Assembly: GCF_003050925.1 (NCBI RefSeq)
Contig: NZ_QAOV01000004.1
Span: 1 to 64,000 of the forward strand
Reading direction: 5' to 3'
Length of the DNA stretch: 64,000 bases
DNA from: Pseudomonas sp. GV085
Lineage (GTDB): Bacteria; Pseudomonadota; Gammaproteobacteria; Pseudomonadales; Pseudomonadaceae
The translations under genes and the position numbers were made by a program. The notes beneath the pieces were generated by a model that saw only the letters and a program-made list of their open reading frames with translations, was not told the origin of the DNA and made no database searches. Below are positions 7,553-16,383 of this stretch, in pieces. Positions within the stretch are counted from its first letter, which is position 1. The number at the start of each line of letters is the position of its first letter.

Positions 7553-9262
7553 TCAGCCGCCTGGCAAGGGTGGGGTTCGCACCGGGATCAAGCGCTTCGA
7601 TCCGGTGGCCTCAAATGCCGACGCCAGGCGCAGCAGCGCTGAGTCGTCGTAGGCGCGACCGGCAAACGTCAGGCCGACGGGCATGCCGATGTCCGGCACC
7701 ACACCCATCGGCACGGTGACCGTTGGCACGCCGAGGTGACGGATGACGAGGTTGCCGTTGGCGACCCAGACGCCGTTGCTCCAGGCGATATCCGCCGATT
7801 GCGGATCGACATCGGCATTCGCCGGGCCCACGTCGGCGACCGCCGGGAAAATCACCGCGTCGAGCCCCAGCCGATCCATCCACTCCTCAAGATCGATACG
7901 CCGGGTCTGCTCCAGCCCGCGTAGGCCATCAGACAGCGTGGCGATCTGATCCCACGGGGTGATGCCACGCTCCGCTATGCGCACGTATTCGTCCATGCCA
8001 ATGGCCGGGCCATCTTCGCGGTCAGGCAGAGCGCCTGGGGCGTGCGGAAAAATCTGCGGGCCGTCGACGTCAGCCAGACGGTTTAGTTTGGGATCGTCGT
8101 TGGCCTGCAGGAAGTCATCGAATGCCCAGGCGGTCAGGTCCCACAGTTCGTGATGGAGGAATTCCTTGGACACCAGGCCGCGGGTTAACACCGTCGGCGC
8201 CCCAGGTCGATCTCCCTCGCAATTGGAGACCAGCGGGAAGTCCGTCTCGACCACTTCGGCACCGGCCGCTTCAAGAGTCTTTCGCGCGTTTTCCCAGAGG
8301 GCAATCACCGAGGGGCGAGTGTTGATCCGCTGGCCTGTCGCCCACCCGATACCTGGCGCTTCGCTGGTGCCCGCGTCGGGGTCGGCGTTGATGTACATGC
8401 GCGGTACGCCCAAGCGCTTGCCGGCGAGTGCGGCGGGCCTGGCAGCCAATTCCAGGTAGGAAGCGGGGCGCACCGAGGCGACGCTGGGGATCGGCACCCA
8501 AGGCTGCAAGCGCCATAGGTCGCCACGTTTGTCGGCGTCTTCGGCCACCACCACGTCGAGCACTTCGAGCAGGTCGGCCATGGTCCTGGCATAGGGCACG
8601 ACCACATCCATGGTTGGCGTCAGTGGCCAGTTGCCGCGCACCGAGATCACCCCGCGCGACGGTGTATAGGCGCACAGACCATTGTTTGAGGCCGGCCCGC
8701 GACCGCTCGACCAGGTTTCCTCAGCAAGGCCGAAGGCGGCGAAACTGGCAGCGGTGGCCGTGCCTGCGCCATTGGAGGAACCCGAGGCGAAGGGTGCAGT
8801 GAGGTAGTCCGCGTTGTACGGGCTCTCGGCACGGCCATACACGCCGCGCTGCATACCGCCATTGGCCATGGGCGGCATATTGGTCTTGCCCAGGCAGATC
8901 GCACCGGCGCCGCGCAAGCGCTCGATGGTGAACGCATCGCGATAGGCAACCAGGTCCTTGAAGGCCGGGCTGCCGGACGCCGCGCTCAGGCCTTTGATCA
9001 GATAGCTGTCCTTGGCTGTATAGGGAATACCATCGAGCGGGCCGAGGGTCTCACCACGGGCACGACGGGCGTCGGAGGCCTGCGCTTCTTCAAGCGCATT
9101 CGGGTTGCGCACCACCACTGCGTTGAGGGCGGTGGGCGTGTTGGGGCCGTCGTAGGCATCGATCCGTGAGAGATAGGCCTGGACCAGCTCAACTGCCGTG
9201 GTTCGGCCAGCTTCGAGGGCTGCGCGCAGCTCGGCAATGGAAACTTCGGTTACTTCAATCAT
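7553..9262 (-). CDS. Amidase-signature family hydrolase
   Basis: This 569-aa amidase has the Ser-cisSer-Lys arrangement: K84 in YTAKDS, the GSSNGAG loop (cis-Ser about S163) and the nucleophile position S186 in TWSSGRGPA, where most family members have TGGSIR-P. The start at 9262 gives MIEVTEVSIAELRAALEAG, the usual N-terminus; the frame is open much further upstream but without a leader or motif. There is no signal peptide, so it is cytoplasmic. The family hydrolyses amides, including carbamoyl and peptide amides. In this cassette it might release ammonia from an amide intermediate of polyamine or guanidino breakdown; this is inference from neighbours only. The altered nucleophile loop may mean an unusual substrate. 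Confidence 0.85.
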   Translation of the reverse strand: MIEVTEVSIAELRAALEAGRTTAVELVQAYLSRIDAYDGPNTPTALNAVVVRNPNALEEAQASDARRARGETLGPLDGIPYTAKDSYLIKGLSAASGSPAFKDLVAYRDAFTIERLRGAGAICLGKTNMPPMANGGMQRGVYGRAESPYNADYLTAPFASGSSNGAGTATAASFAAFGLAEETWSSGRGPASNNGLCAYTPSRGVISVRGNWPLTPTMDVVVPYARTMADLLEVLDVVVAEDADKRGDLWRLQPWVPIPSVASVRPASYLELAARPAALAGKRLGVPRMYINADPDAGTSEAPGIGWATGQRINTRPSVIALWENARKTLEAAGAEVVETDFPLVSNCEGDRPGAPTVLTRGLVSKEFLHHELWDLTAWAFDDFLQANDDPKLNRLADVDGPQIFPHAPGALPDREDGPAIGMDEYVRIAERGITPWDQIATLSDGLRGLEQTRRIDLEEWMDRLGLDAVIFPAVADVGPANADVDPQSADIAWSNGVWVANGNLVIRHLGVPTVTVPMGVVPDIGMPVGLTFAGRAYDDSALLRLASAFEATGSKRLIPVRTPPLPGG

Positions 9263-9380
9263 GCTTTTACCAATGGCTACTGGGTCTGCAAGGTGACTAG
9301 ATTGGCGCCGCGTGCCAGCGAAACCGCATCGGCCATGCGCCTGGTTCCGTTGAGTTTCACTGGCGCAGCGCAATTTACTG

Positions 9381-10670
9381 TCAGGTTCCCGACTTGAGCT
9401 TGGTCCATGCACGGGTGCGAGCGCGTTCTGCACTGGACGGCAGAGGCACCAGCGCGAATAGAGAAGTCTGGATGTCGGCGGCGGGGTAGAGATTGGGGTT
9501 GTTGCGGATTTCCGGGCTGACCAGGGCAGTGGCGTCCTTGTTCGGGTTGGGATAACCGACGAAGTCGCTGATCGGAGCAATCACCTGCGGTTGCAGCAGG
9601 TAGTTGATCAAGGCATGGGCATCATCCGGGTTCTTCGCATCCTTGGGGATGGCCAGCACGTCGAACCAGACCGGTGCGCCTTCCTTGGGCAAGCGCATGT
9701 CCACCACCACGCCGTTACCGGCCTCCTTGGCGCGATTGGCCGCCTGGGAGAAACTGCCGGAGTAACCCACGGCCACGCAGATGTCACCATTGGCGATATC
9801 GGTCATGTATTTTGAGGAGTGGAAGTAGGCGACGTTGGGGCGGATCTTTTTCAGCAGTTCTTCGGCCTTCGCGTAGTCCTTGGCCTGAGTGCTGTTGGGC
9901 GGCAGGCCCAGGTAGTGGAGGGCGATGGGGATCATATCCGTCGGCGAATCGAGAAGGGCCACGCCGCACTGCTTGAGCTTGGCAATGTTCTCTTCCTTGA
10001 AGATCAGATCCCAGCTGTCCACCGGCGCGTTTTCGCCGAGCGCAGCCTTGACCTTGGCCGGGTTGAAACCGATCAGTACGGTTCCGTACAAATAAGGCAC
10101 GGCGAAACGGTTACCCGGATCGTTGGCTTCGATCAGCTTCATCAGTTGCGGGTCCAGATGCTTCCAGTTGGGTAGCTTGCTGCGGTCAAGTGGCTGGAAC
10201 GCATTGGCCTGAATCTGCTTGGCGAGGAAACTGTCGGACGGCACCACCACGTCATAGCCGGAGTTGCCGGTGAGCAGTTTGGCCTCCAGGGTTTCGTTGC
10301 TGTCGAAGATGTCGTAGACCAGTTTTGCGCCGTTCTCCTTCTTGAAGTTGTCCAGGGTCTGCGGGGCGACGTAGTCGAACCAGTTGTAGACACGCAGGGT
10401 GCGCTCCTCCGCATTCGCGTTAGCGGTCAGCAGGCCCAGGCTGCAGATCGTAGCGAGGAGCGAGCGGGGGAGTTGATGCTTGATCCATTTCTCACAGCTT
10501 TGGGAGATGGTGCCCACTCGTTCGGCTGCCAGCGCCGGGCCAGCAAGCATCGTCAGAGCTTTCAGCAGGACGGCACGCAGGCTACCGACTCCAACGCGGG
10601 CGGTGCGCCAGGACACCGAGTCCGCTCCCATATCGATTTTTTGCCACGGCTGTTGCTGCTTGTACTTCAT
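9381..10670 (-). CDS. Polyamine-type periplasmic binding protein (PotF/PotD family)
   Basis: The mature part (from about E88: TLRVYNWFDYVAPQTLDNF, ...SGYDVVVPSDSFLAKQI..., YLYGTVLIGFNP) is that of spermidine/putrescine ABC-transporter binding proteins. The N-terminus is odd. The ATG at 10670, with AGGTGG just upstream, yields two signal-like segments in tandem: 30-49, ending LAGPALAA, and 68-87, ending LLTANANA. The second looks like the native leader; no ATG lies just before it. No permease or ATPase gene is adjacent, so the protein is an orphan component that must work with transporter subunits elsewhere. Its upstream region is a diverged duplicate of that in front of the agmatine-deiminase-family gene, suggesting shared control. 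Confidence 0.85.
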   Translation of the reverse strand: MKYKQQQPWQKIDMGADSVSWRTARVGVGSLRAVLLKALTMLAGPALAAERVGTISQSCEKWIKHQLPRSLLATICSLGLLTANANAEERTLRVYNWFDYVAPQTLDNFKKENGAKLVYDIFDSNETLEAKLLTGNSGYDVVVPSDSFLAKQIQANAFQPLDRSKLPNWKHLDPQLMKLIEANDPGNRFAVPYLYGTVLIGFNPAKVKAALGENAPVDSWDLIFKEENIAKLKQCGVALLDSPTDMIPIALHYLGLPPNSTQAKDYAKAEELLKKIRPNVAYFHSSKYMTDIANGDICVAVGYSGSFSQAANRAKEAGNGVVVDMRLPKEGAPVWFDVLAIPKDAKNPDDAHALINYLLQPQVIAPISDFVGYPNPNKDATALVSPEIRNNPNLYPAADIQTSLFALVPLPSSAERARTRAWTKLKSGT

Positions 10671-10756
10671 AGGACCACCTTTTGAATTATTGTCTTTGGC
10701 CTAGCTCCAAATGAATTGTTACGGCTGCTTGAGTCACAATCAATCTATATAAACTA
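10638..10756 (-). promoter_or_regulatory. Duplicated leader, copy A (upstream of the binding-protein gene)
   Basis: About 120 bases around the start of the binding-protein gene align, with roughly 70 percent identity by eye, to 12288-12408. Shared blocks include TTGCCACG, TTGTCTTT and CTATATAAA (plus-strand reading). The copy includes the ribosome-binding site and the first codons of the gene. A common promoter and regulator site is the simplest reading. Confidence 0.6.
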
Positions 10757-10992
10757 CAAGTAATTCAAGCAAAAAAACTAAACGATATGGTCTGACGCCG
10801 AAGTCTCCTACGCTTCGTGCAGGCGCTGACGGGATGCACCAGGCAGCGGCATGCACAAACGCGGGCACGTCATCTTTTGGAGTTAGGCGGTGATTCCCCG
10901 CGCAGGGCTGGATCAGCCGAACTGGCCCAACCCTGCGAGGGAAAGCAGTCTGGCTATTGCTTGCGTCTCATAGGCGGCAATTCTTTTCAGCG

Positions 10993-12192
10993 CTAACCGA
11001 CACTAGGAATGTGTTGGGTGATGCAATGCACACCACCGCCATTGTTGGCAAGGATGGTGCCATCGACACCCACGACTGGCCGTCCCGGAAAAATCTCCCG
11101 GAAGAGATTCAAGGCAATCTCATCTGCAGGAGTGCTTGAAGTAGGAACCACGATGCCGACGTTGGATTTGTAGAAGTTGATGTAGCTGAAGTTCTCCACC
11201 GTCAGGCCTGACACCTTGAATGTTGGCTGAACGGGCATCTTGGTAATCTTGAAGGGGCGGCCCCTTGCATCGGTGCTTTGTTGCAGCACTGTCAGGTTTG
11301 CCGCCATCCTGGGCACGTTGGGGTTGCTTGGGTCCGACGGGTAATTCAATAACAGATGGGCTGGCTCGACGTAGGCAGCAACCAGGTCGACATGCCCATC
11401 GGTAGCGGCAGCGCCGTCGTCGCCGTACACCCCATACGGCAGCCAGATCATCTTGCTCGCGTTATAGGCACGCAGCAGCGTGGTCTCGATTTGTGCCTTG
11501 GTCATGCTCGGGTTGCGATTGGGATTGAGCAGGCACTGTTCGGTGGTAATGAGCGTGCCCTGCCCATCGGTAATCACCGCGCCACCTTCAAACACCATAT
11601 TGATTGGTGATTTAGGCACGTTAAGGGTGGCGCACACACCGACGGGCAATTGATCATCCAGGGTGGCCGACCACCTGTTGCCCCAGCCGTTGAAAATGAA
11701 ATCGCGTCCCAGCATGTCGTGCCCTGATGGGCTCAGCGCGAAGACTGGCGCGGTATCACGGGTCCAGCAATCGTTGTATGGATACTCGATGACAGTAACG
11801 TTAGGGCCGCAGCGCTTGCGTACAACCTCGGTATTGCCGGTCATCGCCATCATCAAGACCGGCTCGAACTGCGCAATGGCATTCGCTACGTTGATGACAG
11901 AATCCTGCATGGGTTTCAGCTGGTCCTTGTAGCTCTTGTCATAGGGGTACGCCATCAATACGCTCTGGTGTGGCTCCCACTCTGCGGGCACCCGATAGCC
12001 ATCGGAGGTAGGGTTGGGCTCCGCGGCTCGAGCCAGGCGTCCAAGACCTGACGTACCGATGGCAGTTGCAGTAATAGCCACCAACGCGCCCATATTGAAC
12101 GGGCGCCTTCCCGGGTTCGTAGGCCCCTCCATTGCGGCTTGATCTGCCATCAACGGCTCTGTTGCCAACTGAATGTCTTGTTCTTGATCCAT
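10993..12192 (-). CDS. Agmatine deiminase-family protein with Tat signal
   Basis: This 399-aa member of the agmatine deiminase/peptidyl-arginine deiminase (PAD_porph) family carries EWEPHQSVLMAYP (71-83), NDCWTRDTAPVF (140-151), FEGGAVI (201-207), TDGHVD (264-269) and the terminal nucleophile motif NNGGGVHCITQ (Cys390). Agmatine deiminases make N-carbamoylputrescine and ammonia. The start at 12192 has GGGGGA eight bases upstream. A twin-arginine signal (GRRPFNMG, residues 28-35, hydrophobic stretch, ARAAEP near 57) predicts export by Tat, unusual for cytoplasmic AguA. Lys/Ser residues for lipidation are absent. It heads the leftward cassette and is divergent from the LysR gene. It may act on agmatine or another guanidine in the periplasm, before uptake by the neighbouring binding protein. 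Confidence 0.85.
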   Translation of the reverse strand: MDQEQDIQLATEPLMADQAAMEGPTNPGRRPFNMGALVAITATAIGTSGLGRLARAAEPNPTSDGYRVPAEWEPHQSVLMAYPYDKSYKDQLKPMQDSVINVANAIAQFEPVLMMAMTGNTEVVRKRCGPNVTVIEYPYNDCWTRDTAPVFALSPSGHDMLGRDFIFNGWGNRWSATLDDQLPVGVCATLNVPKSPINMVFEGGAVITDGQGTLITTEQCLLNPNRNPSMTKAQIETTLLRAYNASKMIWLPYGVYGDDGAAATDGHVDLVAAYVEPAHLLLNYPSDPSNPNVPRMAANLTVLQQSTDARGRPFKITKMPVQPTFKVSGLTVENFSYINFYKSNVGIVVPTSSTPADEIALNLFREIFPGRPVVGVDGTILANNGGGVHCITQHIPSVG

Positions 12193-12287
12193 GTAACGAG
12201 TCCCCCAGGTTATCCAGCCAGATATCTCATTTACCAAGGCACACGAGCGAAACAGGTAGAGGTGCACCGAGCCCATCCCTCATCGCT

Positions 12288-12408
12288 TATTTGCCACGCC
12301 TGTTGTTGCCTGCGCTTCGTAGGGCCACCTATTGAATTGTTGTCTTTAGCCTCCCTCCGCTGAATCTTTGCGGTTGCTGAAGGCGCAATCAACCTATATA
12401 AATTGCCA
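12288..12408 (-). promoter_or_regulatory. Duplicated leader, copy B (upstream of the deiminase gene)
   Basis: This is the counterpart of 10638-10756. The position equivalent to the ATG of the binding-protein gene is ACG here, so the copy retains the leader and ribosome-binding-site shape but no start codon, and the deiminase starts about 100 bases further on. It lies in the divergent region shared with the LysR gene, where LysR-type regulators usually bind. Confidence 0.55.
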
Positions 12409-12443
12409 ACAAAACAGGCAGAAAAACTAAATGGTAGACCCGC

Positions 12444-13346
12444 ATGCCCTTGCCTCCGCTCCATGCGTTTCGCGTATTTGAATGTGTTGCAAGGCTGGGC
12501 CATGTCGGCGCTGCCGCCGCTGAACTGCATGTGACTGCGGGCGCCGTCAGCCAGCAAATCAGAGCCTTGCAAGGTTCACTTGGCATCAAACTGTTCTATA
12601 AGCAGGGGCGCCACCTGGTGCTGACGGAGCGTGGTTTGGCATTACAACGTTCGGTAGCGCGAGGCATCGGCGAAATCACTGAAGGGGTGCGACAGATCTG
12701 CGAGGCGGACTTCCAAGAGCCGACGGCGAAAGTCTTGACCATTTCGACAGAGCCGGTTTTTGGCGCGGCCTGGCTGATGCCGAAGTTGTTCACCTTTCGT
12801 GCAGAACATCCGCATATTCATCTGCGCGTCATTACTGCCGACGACATCAGCGAGGTGGACTGGCGCAGGGCTGATGTTGCCGTGCTCTATGACGCCCCGA
12901 TCTGGGAAGGTTTCTGGTGGCGACCATTGCAGAACCTGCACATGTTTCCGGTTTGCTGCCCGCAATTGCTGCGCGGCCCCCACGCGCTCAAGCAACCCTC
13001 TGACCTGATTCACCATCGTCTTTTGCATGAAGATGACGGCACTCAATGGCGGCGCTGGTTGCTTGAGGCTCGCCTGCCCTATCCGGGCGATGCCGATGTC
13101 CATCTGGAAGACCTCGGCATCGCCTTGCAGGCCGCTCGCGATGGCTATGGTGTTGCACTCAGCGATGAGATCAACTCGTCACGCGACCTGGATGAGGGAC
13201 GCCTGGTGCAACCCTTTGCACTGAAGGTGCCGACAGGGATGGATTATTTCTGCATCTGCAACGAGGAGAGTCGCGATATCCCTGAGATAGCTTTGCTCAT
13301 CGATTGGCTGATCGAGCAGGCAAAGATAGTCCCGGCCTACCCGTAA
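12444..13346 (+). CDS. LysR-family transcriptional regulator (GcvA-like)
   Basis: This 300-aa regulator has an N-terminal winged helix (residues 4-62: LHAFRVFECVARLGHVGAAA then VTAGAVSQQIRALQ) and a periplasmic-binding-fold effector domain (about 90-295). The LHAFRVFE...GAVSQQIR form is typical of the GcvA-like subgroup. It is transcribed divergently from the deiminase gene with about 250 bases between their starts, the usual arrangement for a regulator controlling its neighbour and itself. The likely targets are the deiminase, binding protein, amidase and ureohydrolase genes to the left, so the inducer would be a guanidino compound or polyamine; both statements are inference. Confidence 0.9.
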   Translation: MPLPPLHAFRVFECVARLGHVGAAAAELHVTAGAVSQQIRALQGSLGIKLFYKQGRHLVLTERGLALQRSVARGIGEITEGVRQICEADFQEPTAKVLTISTEPVFGAAWLMPKLFTFRAEHPHIHLRVITADDISEVDWRRADVAVLYDAPIWEGFWWRPLQNLHMFPVCCPQLLRGPHALKQPSDLIHHRLLHEDDGTQWRRWLLEARLPYPGDADVHLEDLGIALQAARDGYGVALSDEINSSRDLDEGRLVQPFALKVPTGMDYFCICNEESRDIPEIALLIDWLIEQAKIVPAYP

Positions 13347-13538
13347 GCGTTGTTGGGGCGGTTTAACGCTCACGTGGCTCAGCACAAAGCTGAATGACCT
13401 CTGGGTTTTTAGGAGTCTTGAACTGCTGCTTTTGGCCGATTTCAGCCTGTCTCGAAGGGCTGCAGCCAACCGACAGCGGCCGGTCATTCGTCTACGAAAG
13501 TGGGGTCGTTGATATGTCAACTGTCAACCACGTTAGAG

Positions 13539-15911
13539 TTAGAGTAGGTCCATGGTGGCCATGGAATCAGCCATGCGGTAGCCCATCGCTTTGTAACCCG
13601 CCTGGCGCTTATCCCACATCCTCATCAGCGCGACATTACCCTCGTCAACGAAGTCGATCACTCTCACGTCGGCCTTTTCGGCATGCGATCGATGCAATCG
13701 TCCCGCATATTGCTGAAGGATACCCTTCCATGAGATGGGCATTGCCAGCACCAGCGTGTCCAACGGCGGATGATCGAAGCCTTCACCTACTAGTTTTCCT
13801 GTTGCCAGCAGCACTCGTGGAGCATCAGGGGGAAGGGACTCAAGCTCATGCATACGGGAAGTTCGCTGTTTCTTAGGCACTCGCCCATGAAGAGTGAAAA
13901 GGTTATGCACGCGCTGCTTCAATTCTAATTCAAGGGCATCCACATGTTCCGTCCGCTCCGTTAACACTAGAATTTTTCTACCCTCGTTGTACGCCAGCTC
14001 AATCTCCGAGACGATTTTGGCTGTCCGCTCAGAGTCGTCGGCTAGACGCCGAAAAACGTCCTGAATCCCAAAGCCGTCGGGGACCACTATTGGTTTGGGC
14101 AGCAATCGAGGCACGACAGATAGGTCATGGGGCGCACTCGCTGGCCGAGCAGCAGAATGTCGGATCGGTCCGCACTGCATGAAAATAATGGGCTGCTGTC
14201 CATCTCGGCGCACTGGGGTTGCTGTGAGTCCCAGTACGTACCGCGCGGTCGCGCTCCTCAGTAGTGCCTCGAATGACACTGCTGATAGGTGATGACACTC
14301 ATCAACGATGATCTGGCCATAGTTTTTTACCTGATCGCTGATCTCACCTTTTCGCGATAACGACTGCATTACGGCAATGTCGATGATGCCTGTAAGCTTC
14401 GCTTTTCCGCCCCCAAGAGTACCAACGACACCATTCCCGACTCCCAAGAACGCCTGCAAGCGCTCTTGCCACTGCCTTAACAGTTCCGTCCGATGCACAA
14501 GCACCAACGTGTTAATGCCACGTGCGGCAATCAACGCAGCAGCACTCACCGTTTTACCGAAAGCTGTCGGTGCGCAGAGGATACCGGTGTCATGACTTAG
14601 CATTGCGCTGACAGCAGCCTCTTGGTCAGAACGCAGGGTCCCGAGAAAGCTCACGTCGATGGGGTCGCCCGCGAAGCGTTCGTCTTTAAGAATAGGGGTA
14701 ACCCCGTTTTCCTCTAAAAGCTCCAGCGCAGCATCCAAACAGCCACGTGGTAACGCAATATGTTTGGGGAAGTTCTGGGCACAGCCGATAATCCTTGGCT
14801 TGTTCCACACTGACATGCGCATGGCCTGAGCTTTGTAGAACTCAGGATTTTGAAAGGCAGCGAGCCGGACAAGCTGGTTTGCCAATGGCTGTGGCAATTC
14901 CGACTTTTCAAAGTAAATTAAGTTAGCCAGCGTGATGTTGACAGCAGCAGGCAACGGGCATGTCAATTTACGTGATCTCGATTCACGATCTTTCCAAGGT
15001 TCTGCATCACCTTCGTCATCGACATAGGCGACCCCTAGAGGGTCCCGATTACCCATCGCCTGGATAATAACGGGCTGGATATCTTCTGGACTCATGCGCT
15101 GAATCGATGCCAGGAAGGCCCATTGATCAGGATGAGGCTCAAGCGAGTCGTCTACAAAAACGCTATTGTTTTGGGCCCTGGCCCGCTTTTGTAAAGGGAG
15201 CGCGATGAGATTTCCAAAGCCGCCTTTGGGCATATAGTCCTGGTTTGGAAACAGTCGATCATAGGAGCTGAGCGCCAACTGGCGGGTGCGCTCACAGGCA
15301 TGACTGATGATTGCGGCACCGAGGCGGCGCGCATCGCAGGCAGGAACATTACGCTCAAAGAAAATCCAGCCATGAGCTCCTTGGCCTGAGCGCGATATTT
15401 CCAGCGCCACCGGGACGTTCAGCTCATGGCATGACTGCACAAAAGCTTTGGAATCATCACGCCATTCGGCCTCATCGAAGTCGACCGCCAAAAAATAACA
15501 AGTGTCATCAGAGAGTAGGGGGTAGATACCAACGACCACTTCGCCCGCCAGATGGCGATAGATCACCTCATCAGTCAGCGGAAGCAGCTGGCGGTTACCG
15601 CAGTCGCCACATTTAATTCGGGGCTTCTCACAAACGCCAGGTCTCCATTCGTTTGCGCAAGCGGGTGCGTATCCTGATTTGCCTGCCTTGCTTTCCCAGC
15701 GGATGGGATAAACGTCCGTCCTACCACGAAACAAGCTTCGGAATAGGGCAAGCTTTCCATCAGTATCGAGTTGCTGTGATTGTTCTGCTTGGACAATCGC
15801 TATCTTGACTGGCTCAGCAGGCGGGCGCCATTCGATGCCATGAGCATCCAGCAAGGCAACCAATCTTGCATTCTCAGCCCTTAGCTTCGCCACCAGACTA
15901 GTGTTTATCAC
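13539..15911 (-). CDS. Primase-like (AEP, TOTE type) - superfamily 2 helicase fusion
   Basis: This 790-aa protein has several parts: a short coiled coil (residues 1-22); a zinc-ribbon-like C85-x8-C94-x6-C101-x2-C104; an archaeo-eukaryotic primase-like core with FLAVDFDEAEW (acids D144, D146) and SRSGQGAHGW (H180); and a C-terminal SF2 helicase with CAPTAFGKT (Walker A, about 446-454), DECH (537-540), LTATP (562-566) and QQYAGRLHRSH near 745. This architecture is that described for TOTE conflict-system primase-helicases, found in mobile and defence loci. It stands alone on the island: the LysR gene is convergent on one side and the recombinase group lies upstream at nearly 500 bp. It could replicate the island or act in defence; the sequence does not decide. 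Confidence 0.8.
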   Translation of the reverse strand: MINTSLVAKLRAENARLVALLDAHGIEWRPPAEPVKIAIVQAEQSQQLDTDGKLALFRSLFRGRTDVYPIRWESKAGKSGYAPACANEWRPGVCEKPRIKCGDCGNRQLLPLTDEVIYRHLAGEVVVGIYPLLSDDTCYFLAVDFDEAEWRDDSKAFVQSCHELNVPVALEISRSGQGAHGWIFFERNVPACDARRLGAAIISHACERTRQLALSSYDRLFPNQDYMPKGGFGNLIALPLQKRARAQNNSVFVDDSLEPHPDQWAFLASIQRMSPEDIQPVIIQAMGNRDPLGVAYVDDEGDAEPWKDRESRSRKLTCPLPAAVNITLANLIYFEKSELPQPLANQLVRLAAFQNPEFYKAQAMRMSVWNKPRIIGCAQNFPKHIALPRGCLDAALELLEENGVTPILKDERFAGDPIDVSFLGTLRSDQEAAVSAMLSHDTGILCAPTAFGKTVSAAALIAARGINTLVLVHRTELLRQWQERLQAFLGVGNGVVGTLGGGKAKLTGIIDIAVMQSLSRKGEISDQVKNYGQIIVDECHHLSAVSFEALLRSATARYVLGLTATPVRRDGQQPIIFMQCGPIRHSAARPASAPHDLSVVPRLLPKPIVVPDGFGIQDVFRRLADDSERTAKIVSEIELAYNEGRKILVLTERTEHVDALELELKQRVHNLFTLHGRVPKKQRTSRMHELESLPPDAPRVLLATGKLVGEGFDHPPLDTLVLAMPISWKGILQQYAGRLHRSHAEKADVRVIDFVDEGNVALMRMWDKRQAGYKAMGYRMADSMATMDLL

Positions 15912-16107
15912 TGCCTTCAGCCTCTACGTCTCAGGTGAAGCCTGTAGCCTCGAGCTACAACCCTCAGTCCATCAGTAAAACATAGAGGTTATCAAACAAC
16001 AGAGGTTAGGTTCAGGGGCCCAAGAGGTCCGCCCTAATCCCCATCAAATCGTTGGCTGGCTCAATCTGCCGGTGAGGGATACAGAGCGCGCAGTTGCTGG
16101 CATTCGG

Positions 16108-16383
16108 CTAACGTTGAAAATTCCAGGATTTTCCTAGGCGCAGAGTGATCAGGCTTGTGGTCAGCAGGTAGTAGTAGCGCGTCGATTTTGAGTTTGAGTT
16201 CATGTGGTGGTTCAAAAACCAAGCGAGATGCTTTCTTTGCCATGTCCATGGATTATCTCGGCTCCAGCGTTCAGAAATGGCTGTTTGAATAGCCTTGGCC
16301 TGGCGGATGTGACGTTCGCGTGAGGTATGTGCTCCAGTCAGTATTCCAGCCAAGAAGATCTCCATATCGAATAGTTTATTCAT
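16108..16383 (-). CDS. Small hypothetical protein coupled to the Integrase_1 gene
   Basis: This 91-aa protein (MNKLFDMEIFLAGILTGAHT...) has an aromatic/basic centre (NPWTWQRKHLAWFLNHH) and a tail with STRYYYLLT and RLGKSW. Its ATG lies inside the end of the upstream recombinase gene (8-base overlap), indicating translational coupling. From memory, small proteins of this kind accompany Integrase_1 recombinases in Pseudomonas islands; their function is unknown. It could be a DNA-binding partner such as an excision factor; that is a guess. A competing frame (16061-16249) overlaps its second half but lacks the coupling. Confidence 0.6.
   Translation of the reverse strand: MNKLFDMEIFLAGILTGAHTSRERHIRQAKAIQTAISERWSRDNPWTWQRKHLAWFLNHHMNSNSKSTRYYYLLTTSLITLRLGKSWNFQR

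Noticed and set aside
16061..16249. 62-aa frame overlapping the 91-aa ORF behind the Integrase_1 gene
   Set aside because: The 91-aa frame is better supported by the overlap with the recombinase stop and by the pattern of aromatic and basic residues.
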